From positions 5,270,001 through 5,334,000 of the forward strand of contig NC_049561.1 of NCBI RefSeq assembly GCF_013368755.1: a DNA stretch of 64,000 nt, given 5' to 3'. The notes beneath the pieces are model-generated. The model did no database searches. It was not told the origin of the DNA and saw only the letters and a list, made by a program, of their open reading frames with translations. Origin of the DNA: Talaromyces rugulosus. Taxonomy: Eukaryota; Ascomycota; Eurotiomycetes; Eurotiales; Trichocomaceae. Positions 23,287 through 34,579 of the stretch are shown here, piece by piece (the stretch's first letter is position 1; every line of letters begins with the position of its first letter). The translations under genes were made by a program, and so were the position numbers.

Positions 23287-25749
23287 TCAGAGAAGACCCA
23301 CCATTAATCGGGTAAGCGTCTCGTCTTCGGCTTGGAATATGTCAATCGAGTAGGCACCTTGTCGGGCTGGCTCAGCTGCGACTCCTTGGCCAGGAATCTC
23401 GCTGCCTATGTTATCAGTTTGAGAATCCAGGAAGCAGTCTCCCGCCAGTTCGAAAAAATCGGTTAGATCGCTGTAGGTATTATTACCGAAGCCCCCTTCG
23501 TGGACGAGGGACGAAGGAACTGTATCATAGTCTGCATTGTCTATACTGGCAGGGAGAGTAGTTGGTGTAATTGGGATAGGGTCGGCAAGAGACGTCTGGG
23601 TCGATATTTTTGGACCCGCCATTGGTCTGTATAGGACTTCATTATTATTTGGTCGGCGTTTGATGTTGATGCGCTTGAGGTTCTTAATGACCTTTTGTAG
23701 CCTGCGAGAATATTTCCCGCGCGTGGGTGATCGTTTCAACGTGTCCAGCGCCTTGTAGAAATCACTGCGACATAGCTGCGTGAACACATTAGGTGCATGG
23801 GATACTGCAAGAAACAAAGTGGCCAGCGCCGAGAAGAGGAAGCGATTAAACGGCTCTGGACGGTGCGAGTAGAGAGCCAATACGCTACTAAATTTGTCCA
23901 GCGTCTGAATAGTATCCCTGGCCTTGTCGACTGCCGTTTTCGCGCCGTCTAAATTATTCTGGATCGTTTGAGTGTCGAGCAGGTTCTGTTTGTAAACCAA
24001 TATCCCAAGCTGGTTTGCTCGCATGTGGAAGAGGACCTGCGACACCGCAAGCCATTCGCTTTCCGTGGATAGGGCCCAACCCCCGTGATCATTTTTCAAT
24101 CTGAACTCGTGTGGAATAGAGTCCTGCCACTGCTTGATCTGAAAGTCAAGGTAGGCGCAATTATCTGCCGTCACGGCTCTTGCTGTACCGCCCCATCCGA
24201 CCACCAGATCCCAAATATTACTACCTACCCGGCAGTATGAGATCATGCAAGTCAGATACGGGTTGTACTCGACCTTGTTTCTGGTCAGTCATAAAAAATC
24301 GCATCTAGTATCCGAATGGAAGTACCTACCGGCTCAGGAAGATTTGTGTCAATCTCGGAATCTCTCATGGCAAATGGAAGTCCCGTTTCAAATGAGAATT
24401 CCTTGTCAAAGACATATAAGCACCAGAACAAGTTGATAGCCCAGGAGCGCTCGAGATCTCCAGGGAAGATGCCACCGGTTCTGAGCCATGTGTCCCATCT
24501 GTGGAGACCCAGTTGCAAGGCACCTCGTGCTGCTGAGCCGATTGTTCTCCATGCTAGCACATCATCATCTCGTAAAGAGTGATACAGAGCCTTGATATTT
24601 ATTAGCAACAGCCGAATATTGTCGTATATAGTTGACGGTACATACCACCAAACTCAGAATGATCAACTCCTTCATATCAACTTCGGGCACCTGCGTTCGT
24701 GTTGACGCAAACGTATTTTCAACATTTGCCGCAAGAATATCACCCAATTCACTCCGCCCATGGGATTCAGATATTAGGGCAATAGCAAGCACGATTTTCA
24801 AAATCTCAGCATCTCGCGCAGAAAACCACCAGTCTTGATTCCCATTCTGCGGAGTATTCAAATTGTCCACGGATCCGTTCTGGCGTCGGCGATAGTAGTC
24901 CACAATGTACCTTCGTATGCTTTTTAGATCCACTATAGGATACATCTTACCGATAGCATCTTCGTACATGTCAACTAACTTCAAGGCATCTGTCTCACTT
25001 AGAGCCAGGAGAGGATTGCTCGGTATATTGCTGATCTGTCTCTGTCCCTGAAGGCGCGGGCTGACTGGGACCGACGTGAGAGCATCCTCAGAATGCTCCG
25101 TTTCATCTTCATTTGCATCATCCGGAAGAGCATTCAATCCGAATTCACCGCTGGTAGGGCCGACATAGCTTGGAGAAACCGGACGACCACGACTAGCCCA
25201 ACGACCGTCCGCGTGATGGGTTGCACTCATGTCTGATGGGGTGGAATTATTAGGCCATTTCGACTTGTTCTGCAAGGCCCGGATTTGAGCCGACATTGAA
25301 TCTATCTGCCGTTGCATGTCTGTCATTCGATTTTCCATCGCTTCTAGTCGAATAGGCGGCCTTGGTGTCCTCGTCCTCATCGTCAGATAAGAATTGAAGA
25401 AAGAGCAACTGGAATTTCCAAAGAGGTTCTCACCCATCCGGAATCGTGGCTGACATCTCGCTAACAGCTGCTGGCCGGCTCTGCAGCGCGTATACGCACG
25501 AGATGCCATTGGCAGCACATCTGGAGCATACATCTCCTCCGCTGCACTTGAGCTTCCGGCGTTTGCATTCATTGCTAAGTTATGTATTAGCTAAGTTGTC
25601 TCTCATTTTTATACGTACTGGTTCACTGGATTAATGTACCAAGCTACTTGAGTATACTTTCCGCGTTTCCGCGTTTCCAGCTCGGAACTGTCGGCATTGC
25701 CTGCATCTCTCTTGTGGCTGTCTGGCGCTCGCAGCGATGGACTCTGCAT
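23287..25749 (-). CDS. Zn2Cys6 transcription factor (next to BVMO)
   Basis: Nuclear regulator whose real N-terminus is hidden by an intron. The ATG ends at 25749; exon 1 ends KRGKYTQVA, and its split Cys codon joins NECKRRKLKC across a 54-bp intron (about 25579-25632). The joined C6 cluster is CNECKRRKLKC, CSRC, GISC, all six cysteines present, preceded by the basic motif RKRGKY common in Aspergillus-type regulators. A second intron (about 25369-25437) leads to a predicted coiled coil (MENRMTDMQRQIDSMSAQI). The fungal-specific middle region follows, including WRTIGSAARGALQLGLHRW and LFWCLYVFDKEFSFETGLP. Reading from the ATG in the 25565 frame would give a false N-terminus. Directly upstream of the monooxygenase on the same strand, it is a candidate local regulator. 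Confidence 0.87.
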
Positions 25750-26191
25750 TTTGCTGCACCATCCATACGCATGGGCATGCGAGAAGGCTCAGTGACGCCA
25801 ATTCGGTGAGCACAACAAGAAGGATTTTTTCATGTTGTCGAAGCAAACGTGAATATTGAGCGCGGAATCGAGAGCTTATCGGGTGGAGCTCTACGGAAAG
25901 GGGATAGCGCGTAGCCGTCTCCAGCTATTGATATCTTTGATACCGTGGAAAATAATTTTAGTTTATTTAAAGCATACGTAGATGACAAGTAATTATATAC
26001 AGTTTAACCTCAACTAGTAGGAACAAGTAGAGGGAAATAGCTCGATACTACCTATCAATGACTATCTAGCAAAAAATCGCATATAAACATTTGAAAGATT
26101 GGGTATCACGATATTCCGTTGTCGCTGGGCATGAAGTAAATTAAGAAAAAAGACAACTCCAAAAAAATGCATCCCTGAACAAAACCCAAGG
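25750..26191. other. Intergenic
   Basis: About 0.44 kb, AT-rich, upstream of the C6 regulator and downstream of the next minus-strand gene. Nothing recognised. Confidence 0.4.
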
Positions 26192-26944
26192 TCAAACAGC
26201 TTCCCAGTCCATAGCATCGACGATAAAGTCCCAGCCGGTCTCGGTATTCCAAGGGCTAGTATCGACGACCTTATTGCTGTCTACCTCCATATGCCTGGTC
26301 TTTGACGGCACGCTCGCTTGAGCAAGAGCATATCCCTCCTCCAAGCCACCAAAGATCGCATTGAGCATGACCTCAAGATCGTAGGTTTCCAGAGATACCG
26401 GGTCCCGCTCCCGTCCTTGTTTGTCTCCATCCGAGTCTGCTGTTTTCCACTCATTGCGTAGCTGTTTAGCCATTTGCAGCTGATCCTGCGCCAGTCCTTT
26501 GCCAAGGACAGGGTATAACGGACAGGTCTTCTTCTCGAGCGCTTCCAAAACGTTGGCATGATACCTGTGACTGCCATTTTGACGAACGTGGGATTTCCGA
26601 AACCGCGAGTCGACCGAGACGCCAAAGACAGCGAGCAAATGAACAATCGCACGCTCCAGCAGAGCATAATACTCGTGAAAGTCGATTTTGAACATGATTT
26701 CAGCGTATGCGACGTCGTCCGGGGCCACGTCAGCGGTGCGCGTCGTAGCCAGGCGGTAGGCTTCGGACAGAAACGGGAGTTTCCATTTTAATCGTGCGAC
26801 GATTTTCATGAACCGGGCGAGTTCTTGGGAGGGCGAAGGGTCACCAGAAGGGTCTGTCGTGGTGGAGGAGGGAATAGCCCATCGCGACTCGTGGAGGGGG
26901 GTTTCCTTGGGCATGTTGTTTGTTTGATTGTTGGAGAAGTCCAT
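26192..26944 (-). CDS. Hypothetical fungal protein
   Basis: Uninterrupted frame of 250 residues from the ATG ending at 26944 (MDFSNNQTNNMPKETPLHES). A Ser/Thr/Pro-rich start is followed by a mainly helical body (FMKIVARLKWKLPFLSEAYR, then DFHEYYALLERAIVHLLAVF) and a tail ending DAMDWEAV. No catalytic motif, membrane helix or signal peptide is visible and no family is recognised. It lies between two C6 regulators, all on the minus strand. Long length, ATG start and ordinary amino-acid composition support a real gene. Confidence 0.65.
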   Translation of the reverse strand: MDFSNNQTNNMPKETPLHESRWAIPSSTTTDPSGDPSPSQELARFMKIVARLKWKLPFLSEAYRLATTRTADVAPDDVAYAEIMFKIDFHEYYALLERAIVHLLAVFGVSVDSRFRKSHVRQNGSHRYHANVLEALEKKTCPLYPVLGKGLAQDQLQMAKQLRNEWKTADSDGDKQGRERDPVSLETYDLEVMLNAIFGGLEEGYALAQASVPSKTRHMEVDSNKVVDTSPWNTETGWDFIVDAMDWEAV

Positions 26945-27284
26945 GAGACTTGCTTGGCATTTTGCGGTTAATTACTAGCGGCTGTAATTAACGTACCGTA
27001 ACGATAGATTTGGCCGCATGCTTTCATTGGATTTTTCCCCCGAATGGTTAGGAGTCCTCGACACTGTTTGAAATAAAGTCATGATATCAATTATTTTGTA
27101 CATAAACCATCAATCACAGGAGCGAGGGAACTTTCTATTCAAAAATGCGGTACCGACCAAGTCAATGCGCTAGTTATTTTCAATCCGTATTTTGGATAAC
27201 AATGTATATGCTACATGTACGTCTGCTCTAGGGCATGGTTGGCATGATTTCGCGTCATTAAATAAAATACTAGCCATATTAGAG
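26945..27284. other. Intergenic
   Basis: About 0.34 kb, promoter of the hypothetical gene. Nothing recognised. Confidence 0.4.
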
Positions 27285-29519
27285 TCAATGCTTCTCAGTC
27301 ATAGCCCATTGCTCCCATGTTTGTTCTTCAACCCCATCAGGAAATGCCGCCCCCCGAAAAAGGCTGTCAAAAAGGGCTATATCCAGGTCCCAGTCATTTT
27401 CTACCCCTAGGAACTCTATAGGAGCGGCCTGTTCCGTATTACTGCTATGTAAGGCCCCATACTCATTGGACACGGAGGAATATTGCGGTGATGCCGGCTG
27501 GCCCAATTGCTTTGGAGCCATTGAAGTAGATTTCGAAATGGCACCGCCTTCGAAATTAATCGTGCCAAAGTAGGGAATGTAGACGCGAAGCGTTTTGCCA
27601 CCATCGGCTAACTTGATATGGCATTCGGACTCTTCCTCGTCGCCGTTTGATGAGCTCGTCATGTATATCGTCCCATTTGCTGCGTTGGCTTCAATGGTGA
27701 GCAAGTGATGCATGATATGGCCAAGTTTCGACGCAATGGCGTCTGTGCCAGAACTGGCCATGGACTCGATGATTTCGATGGTTTGCTCCATAATACCACG
27801 GTCACTGGGGCGGCTGTGGGCGAGAAAGTTGAATATGGGAGTAGGATTTGAGCCTGAAGTGCGCCGCAGGTCCTGACTGTGAGAGTCAATGTGCGCGAGA
27901 CAAATGACAGTGGTAGCAATGAAGGCTAGAAAATCGGTTCCGCGGCAGTAAAAATGAGCAGGGTTTGAGGTACGAAACACTATATAACGAGACAAGATTT
28001 CGCGACTGACGTTCATGGCAATGATTCTGCTGTGGCCATACTTGCTGTCAGACGAGGAGCGCAGCATAAAGGGGAGATGTAGTCGTATTAGTAGGTGGTA
28101 ATGTGTGAGTTGGTCCATCAGACGAACCGTGTCACGAATAAGTGCTGAACCGTCCTGGTTATTTGACACAAAGTCCGGAATCAGCCACCACTGTGGTGGC
28201 ATCTCGGCAGCGGCTTTTTGCAATATCTGGTCAATTTCGTGGGTTTTGTCAAAGTCATTGGCGTCGGCATCGTTACGTTGCAGAATTTGTCCAGAAACAG
28301 CACAGTGGATGCGCTGTATACGGTCGATAGGGTGGCATTCTTCTAATGCCTTGGGGCTAGCAAAGTTAGATTCAAGCGAAGCCTGCGGCAGACCCAGCAT
28401 AAGCGAGAGATAGCGGTCCATTTCGAGGAGACGAAGACATATGGTTTCTGGGCTAAACGTCGCTCGAGTTTCGGGCTCAATAAACTTTAGGGACGACGAT
28501 TTGAGACCACGGTGTAGCATCATCATCTGGGCAACGGCAGTAGCCCTTCGCACTGCCATCCACGCCCGATGGAGGTTTCCGGCGTAGTTATGATACATGG
28601 CCTCCAACAGGATGCATTCGACGCCCTCGACGGAACAGACAAGGTCATCGTTGGTAGTCACCAACCTAGTGGCCCTATCGACGACCCTGGACATGATATC
28701 CCGGCAGGAGGCACCCAGTTCTCCCAGCTCCTGGATTGAAGATGGAGGGATGCCCTGTAGGAATGTTCCCAGAACCAGCAGCTTACGCGCGATTAGCACC
28801 GGATGAGAACCCGGCCGGGGCATTTTCAGCGTCTCCCGTAATGATGGTGGATCGTTTTCCATGAAGCTGGAATAGGGTGTGCATGCTCCACAATGAAATT
28901 GAGTTGAAAGACCGACAGGAAGAGTGCAGATGAGGTTGAGATCGCTCTCGCTGGGCCATGCCGCGATGAGGTCGTGCGATACTCCCACATACTTGCTTGA
29001 AGCTCGCCTACCAACGGCTTGAGAAGCTTCTATAACTGGAGGTATCGACTTCAAAGATGTAGGTGTCCAGTTGTCACGGTCGTTCTTTCAAATTATTAGC
29101 GAGACGAAATCTTAGCGTTGGGAAATACGTACCGCTGTATTTCTTCTTGTTGGTGATACCACACTGAGTCGATATTTTTCTCTGTCTTCTGGCCTCGCCG
29201 AGATAGAGCGAATCCCAGGGAGGGTCTCGGTCGAAGATTGTATAGTATTGCTGACCAAATGCTCGACGAGTTCTTCGACCCGGCCAAGTCTAGCCTCGAT
29301 TACCTGCGGATTGCTGTTGACCAAAGGCACCGGCTGATCAGGAAGCTCCTGGCTAATACATGTAGTCCCACGCCGCTTACAGTTATCGCATATAGTGTTG
29401 GCATCCGAGGCAAAGATGCAGCGAACTTTGCGCCGCTTACACTCCCAACAGCTCTGAGTGCCTTTGCGGACCTTTCGCCGCTTGGCCCAGGGCTCATATT
29501 GGGCTATCGAGTCGACCAT
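27285..29519 (-). CDS. Zn2Cys6 transcription factor
   Basis: Nuclear regulator of about 715 residues. I start it at the ATG ending at 29519 (MVDSIAQYEPWAKRRK); the open frame extends upstream but only from a TTG. The C6 cluster is CWECKRRKVRC, CDNC, TTC, with KRRKV-type basic residues. A linker with a leucine-rich helix follows (EARLGRVEELVEHLV). One intron (about 29078-29140) separates this from the large exon, which holds the fungal-specific domain (HRAWMAVRRATAVAQMMMLH, ICLRLLEMDRYLSLMLGLP). The short acidic end (DWDLDIALFDSLFRGAAFPD) resembles an activation tail. It is the last minus-strand gene in the block that contains the monooxygenase and esterase; no direct evidence ties it to them. 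Confidence 0.87.
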
Positions 29520-30976
29520 TGCCCTGAGAAACTTAATACATGGAACTCCCTTTCGTTTCAATAACTGTGCTAGGAAGGAATTCGGGGCAGGAATTCGGGG
29601 CGCGAGGCTGTTCGGGATGCCCGAGAAGTCATCTCCGTGTCGGGCAAGAAGTGGGTGCTTCGCCCGAGCTCGGCGGACGAACAGCCGATTGCTCTATGAG
29701 CAATTTCATTCGAGAAAACATCGACTGTGTGCTTAAATACGTAATAAAAATATGGATGCTGTAATGGATCTTCTTTACTGTATGGTGTAACATGGGACCT
29801 CGATAGCTCTTGCTTTTTTATATCAAAGGTACATGCTACATATTACTTGTAGTCAACTGGGTTTGACTATGTACTCAAGAACTTTCAATGTTACTTTTAA
29901 ATCTTGAATTCATTCAGTCTAAATTTAAAAATAAATAAATATACATCAGCCAAGTCGTGGGCATCAATTGATATCCCTGCGCGGGGTTATTACTTGAAAA
30001 TTATGTGGTCAGTACATATGTATACAAGAAGTCCGTGCAAATTAGAAGAATACCTAGATGTCATAATAACATTGAAGTCGTTACATGTATCGTTAATTGG
30101 TGATTAATCTGGAAGTAATTTCGCGAAGAATACAGAACATGAAGAAGAGAAAATAGGTGTGAGTGTGTGCGAGTGGTGTTGACCACTTGCAAGGCTCCAA
30201 GGCATGTATCGGGCATCGATTTATTGACTAGAGCAAGAAAGGCTGTTATAAAAAGAAAGCCCACATAGGCAATGTGATAGCTGCCACATTTTTCAGCGTC
30301 GGGGCGTATATGCTAGCTAACCTTCTTGGCAGGGTGTCAGCACCTCTTAGTTCCCTCTAGATGTCAACTCTCTCAGCCTCGCTGCGCATATGACCACCTT
30401 AAGGGGAATATATTTGACCCCTACAGCCGCAAGCTCCAATAAATTCCTTGCAACTTTGAGTTTATGGAGGGCGAAAAATGCCGTATGACATCCTCTATAA
30501 ACCATCTTCATCCCCAAAAGCACCGGTCCATTTATGGGATCCTTGAAAAGTTCCTGGCATTGGCCGTTCCTTTATGGAACATCTCACTGTGGTACCAGTT
30601 TAAATATTATTTTTAATTATATAGTTTAGACCTTTGTTGGTTATGTTGTCATCTATAGTACCTGGTTTTCTTCACGATCTGAGGGGTTTCTTTCTTGCTG
30701 GGTAGTAAATATTTGGGAACAACCAGAGAGAAAAGATTAGGAAAGGGTGCTACCTATGCTATTATTAATGGTCTCATATCCGTCACTAATCGGGCTGCCG
30801 TAATATTATCGGTAATTACACGTATGTGAATTATATCTTGATCATTTTAATAAGCACGCGTATCAATTATAGACACCTGTACGACAATAAATCTATCAAT
30901 TGATAGGAAGGCTTCGTTCCGCGGCCAAACAAATTACAGCCGTCCTATAGTATCGCATTCTCTGACTAGGGCTTAC
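29520..30976. other. Long intergenic region, AT-rich
   Basis: About 1.46 kb with dense stop codons in all frames and only short unsupported ORFs. It includes a 14-base perfect palindrome CTATCAATTGATAG (30893-30906) about 70 bases beyond the stop of the NmrA-like gene. No transposon ends or coding remnants identified. Confidence 0.4.
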
Positions 30977-32222
30977 CTAAGGCTTACCACGCCAAACCTC
31001 AGCCAAAAAGTCTTCAGCCTGAGTAAACTTGTAGTCTGGTAGCAGCTGGTTCCACTCGTCCGAGACACTGTAAGCGTCAGCAGAGATGGCCAACAAAACA
31101 CCGGCGAGGATGATTCTGGAGAATATATCAACTTGATCAGGTGGGATAGAAGGATGATCAAGCTTTGGTTGCCACGAAGTCGTCCATGTTCCACTTTCGA
31201 GAACTTGAGTCTTTAGTTTCTCGATGGCAAAAGGTGTACCACCTGAGCCATGTAACGTTAGCACATTTACATCTATCATAGAAAGAGACGAACGTACCGC
31301 GGATTTTTTCGCCCAGAGCAATGAGTTTCTTTGTAGAGATAGTGGTGCCTCTGATGCCGCCAATAACAGGCCACTCGCCCTCGTAATCAATGGCCTTAGC
31401 TACAACGTTCGCGACGTCTTGCACTGTAGTAAGGGTGAGGGCACTATCATCACCGCCATCTATTGAGATAACTCTGCGATTGTTAAAATCAAATGGGAGT
31501 TCCATTTGATGGATATGATTGGTCGAGTTGTAAGGATAGGTAAAGTAGTTCACGAATAAGCCGGGCTGGAACAGAGAGTATTCAAGAACCTACGAGGTAG
31601 AATATTGTGTCAGATTGTCTATTGTGCCTGAGAAAAAATTCGGGAACTTACTTTCTTGTGCTCATTTACCTCTTTAAGGTATCGGCGGATTTCTGCCTTG
31701 TACGCGTACCAGCTAAGGTGCTCCAGCCCAGATCTATAAGCGGTCAATGTCTGAAAATAATATGAATTAAATGGATACCATACGTAGACCACTCGCTGGG
31801 TGCAAAGCGTTTCACTCCAGCTTTAATCGCAGCATCGATGAGGTTCTTCTGAATAGTACTGGATGGATCTTCCTGTGTAGCAACGAAAGAGAGTAGCGTG
31901 TCCACTCCCTGCAGGACTTGTTCCAACTGCTTTGGATCTCCGTAGTCTGCCTTTAACCACGTTATGCCCTGGGTAGACTCTCCAGCTGGGGCATCCTGTA
32001 TATAATACTTAATTTCAATGACCAAACACTTGGACAAAGACGATACACGAACCTTTCTAGATAGAATTAGAATGTCGTGTTTCTTCTGAGCAACGAGAAC
32101 ATCGATGATCTCCTGCGCAACGTCTATGACACACATAATCAGCGATATTGAAAACTATAAAGACATAAATTGAATTGGTGGAACTTACTTCCGGAGCCAC
32201 CGGCGAAAGCAACTTTGACCAT
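30977..32222 (-). CDS. NmrA-like / isoflavone reductase-like NAD(P)-binding protein
   Basis: Predicted cytosolic Rossmann-fold reductase or redox-sensing protein of the atypical SDR family. The ATG ends at 32222 with exon 1 MVKVAFAGGSG; the next exon starts NVAQEIIDVL, rebuilding the nucleotide-binding motif AGGSGNVA. Later exons give DTLLSFVATQEDPS and AAIKAGVKRFAPSEWS, the latter a family hallmark, then YSLFQPGLFVNYF and the C-terminal DYKFTQAEDFLAEVW. Five introns by my reading. The family includes secondary-metabolite reductases and the nitrogen regulator NmrA; which applies is not visible. It is divergent from the OTT_1508-like deaminase gene with about 0.7 kb between starts. Confidence 0.85.
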
Positions 32223-32938
32223 TTTTTTGATACGGAAGGTCGCTGCGTCAAATGGCGAAGACTTCTTTTGAGGCTAAAAGACAAGAATTGGATTTTTGAC
32301 AGACACACAACGAGTGTGTTATTTGCTAAATGACGAGGAAAGCCTGCTCGTTCACGAACCTTGCTGCTCAGACCAAACCTGTTGTTGCCGGATGCAGGGC
32401 GCTCTATATAGTAGTTGTAGCCGAGGTTTCGGCCGAACTGGCTTATACTAGATTTCGCCGAGCTCGCGGGGATGACACCACAATGCTATTAGAAATCAAT
32501 ACAAGGTAGGAATGTATGGTTGATAAGCGATCCATTACAGAAAAATATCGTGTTCTGCCGAGTTACGGCGGAATGCATGCATCGAAACTTGGAACAAGTC
32601 AAGTTATGAAATGCACTTTGTAGCTGGCCCTAAATATTACTAGGGATGAATGATAATATTTCATGTGACAGTAAATATATAAGCAATTCCGGTTGTACAA
32701 TTGATATTTTTATTCTCGTATCATTATTGGCAGATAAAATGCTGGGTCTCTCAATGCATGCAAACTGAATCCCTGCTAATTGGGGAGACTGTGATGTGGC
32801 GCCGTATTAATGGCCGAGGTGCTACGAGCTCAATTGATTGTTTCTGTTTTTTCTCTCTCTCAATAGCAAAGTATGTCACCTCAGCAAGAATTCTTGAAAT
32901 AGAAATATCGAACAATTTCAAATTAGCTAATATTAATC
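32223..32938. other. Divergent intergenic region
   Basis: About 0.7 kb shared promoter region between the NmrA-like gene (minus) and the deaminase gene (plus). A plus-strand ORF at 32701-32955 overlaps the deaminase start and has no features. Confidence 0.4.
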
Positions 32939-34527
32939 ATGGGCGACTCGAATGAGAAGACCACCGATGAGCTCGCCCGAGTTATCTGGGCATCGCATAT
33001 CCTGTCATACTTGAATCCCTACACAATCATTACACCAGGCGAAACAGCTAAGTTACATCCGATACGCCAGCTATCGACCAATACGCGAATGACGATGATG
33101 ATGAAGAACTAGGTGATGACTCGGATCTTGAACAAATAAGTGCCAATAACCAGCTCTTGACGACAGGCAACGAAATCATTCGTAAGAAGTTTCTCAACTG
33201 CATTTGTGATCTACTTTCCCATACCAAAGGTCCAAAATTCGTCACAGCTGCTACGCTTAGGGAGAACGAGGATTCGATCGAAATTGATCTTGCTCGGAAC
33301 GATGGATTTGATGCAAACGATGATGAGTACCTGTCTTCACTGGCTAGGTTCCTCGCTATTGAAGATGAAGGTAAGCACGCTAAATTTAATCGCAGTTGAT
33401 GGAATTTGTTTTATTAATATTAGTGGACTACAAGAGATCTCTCGTCAAGAGGTCGTGGACCACTGCCATTGGTTCCTAGATAGAACCACCGACTACAACT
33501 TAAACAGGGTTGACTTCTGGGTTGAGAAGACGGTCGGAATATTAAAAGGATCGCCATACCGATCTATTCCACCTTCATCGAATGCAGACTATGTTCACGG
33601 AACTTGTCTGCTTGGCTGTTGTTCTGAGGTGCCAATAACAAGAACTACCACCACTCAACTTCTTCTCAGCATTTTCAATTATGGATCTTGGAAATTAGGA
33701 GCACCGACAAAAGCACAACAAGAAGACGAAAGACATGAATTCGTGATGCGTGCAGGAGACGCTATGCGCTCCCCGGAGGACACAAAGGCCGACCTCAAAG
33801 CTATGGTCCCTTCAGCGAATCATCTCAGAATTATGAATATGTGGCGGCTTTTAGCAAGACCAGCTACTAATCTTCAGATTATTTCTCAGGTTGCTAAATT
33901 GTTGCCACAATTTCGGTCAGTTACATTCATTAGACTCTCAAAACCCGCCCCGTTGAAGCTTCAGAAGCACCAGACTCCAAAGATATCGACGGCGTCAAAA
34001 ATCTGGGACTCCCTTCTATCTCAGCCAAAGGATCTTATCCTGCATCAAATAAAAGATTTCTAAACAACTGCTCGCGCAATTTTCCCACTCACTGTGAGAT
34101 TCACCTACTAATGCGTTATGAGAGAGAGCCCTTACTAGCTCCTACGCTGGACTTTTTCGGGTGTAGTAAGAAAGCCTGCTTTCTCTGTGACTCATTCCTG
34201 GATATCTCTTCGTTAAGGTTTAGAGTCCGTGGCCGCCATGGAACTTGCCATCCTTTCTATGGCGTTCAAATGTGTGATTCGAAGAGCGCACGCCCAAGGT
34301 TGATCACATTAGGTGAAGTTATAGTTAAAAAGATTGAAAAACTACTTGAACCAGAAGCCCCTTCCCGCGCGTTGATACAGCAATCTTCAGCTGTATCTCA
34401 ACTGAAATCCGGAGATATACTGGACCTAAACCGGCAAAGCGAGTATCGTGAACGAGTTGATAAAAGTGAGCAGAACTATCGAGAGAAGATGTCAATACTG
34501 TATTCTCCATCCATAATTATCCCATAA
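32939..34527 (+). CDS. OTT_1508-like deaminase; 5' part has a frame problem
   Basis: Predicted zinc-dependent nucleic-acid or nucleotide deaminase of the OTT_1508-like clade, which is expanded in fungi and has no settled function. Exons 33435-33889 and 33934-34527 join in frame through introns at 33371-33434 and 33890-33933. The catalytic H-x-E is HCE (34090-34098, THCEIHLLMRYE) and the zinc C-x-x-C lies in SKKACFLC (34162-34188), followed by RGRHGTCHPF, the order expected for this fold. The N-terminal region is acidic (DDDDEELGDDSD). The ATG at 32939 (MGDSNEKTTDELA) is in a different frame from the acidic exon, and I found no GT-AG intron that joins them cleanly; a frameshift near 33040-33090 or an alternative start such as 33157-33159 is possible. 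It is followed by a decayed MYND gene. Confidence 0.72.
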
Positions 34528-34579
34528 TCTTCTGCCTTTTGTAGCTGACAGCTGCATTTTAGGTTGAATCCAAGGTCTA

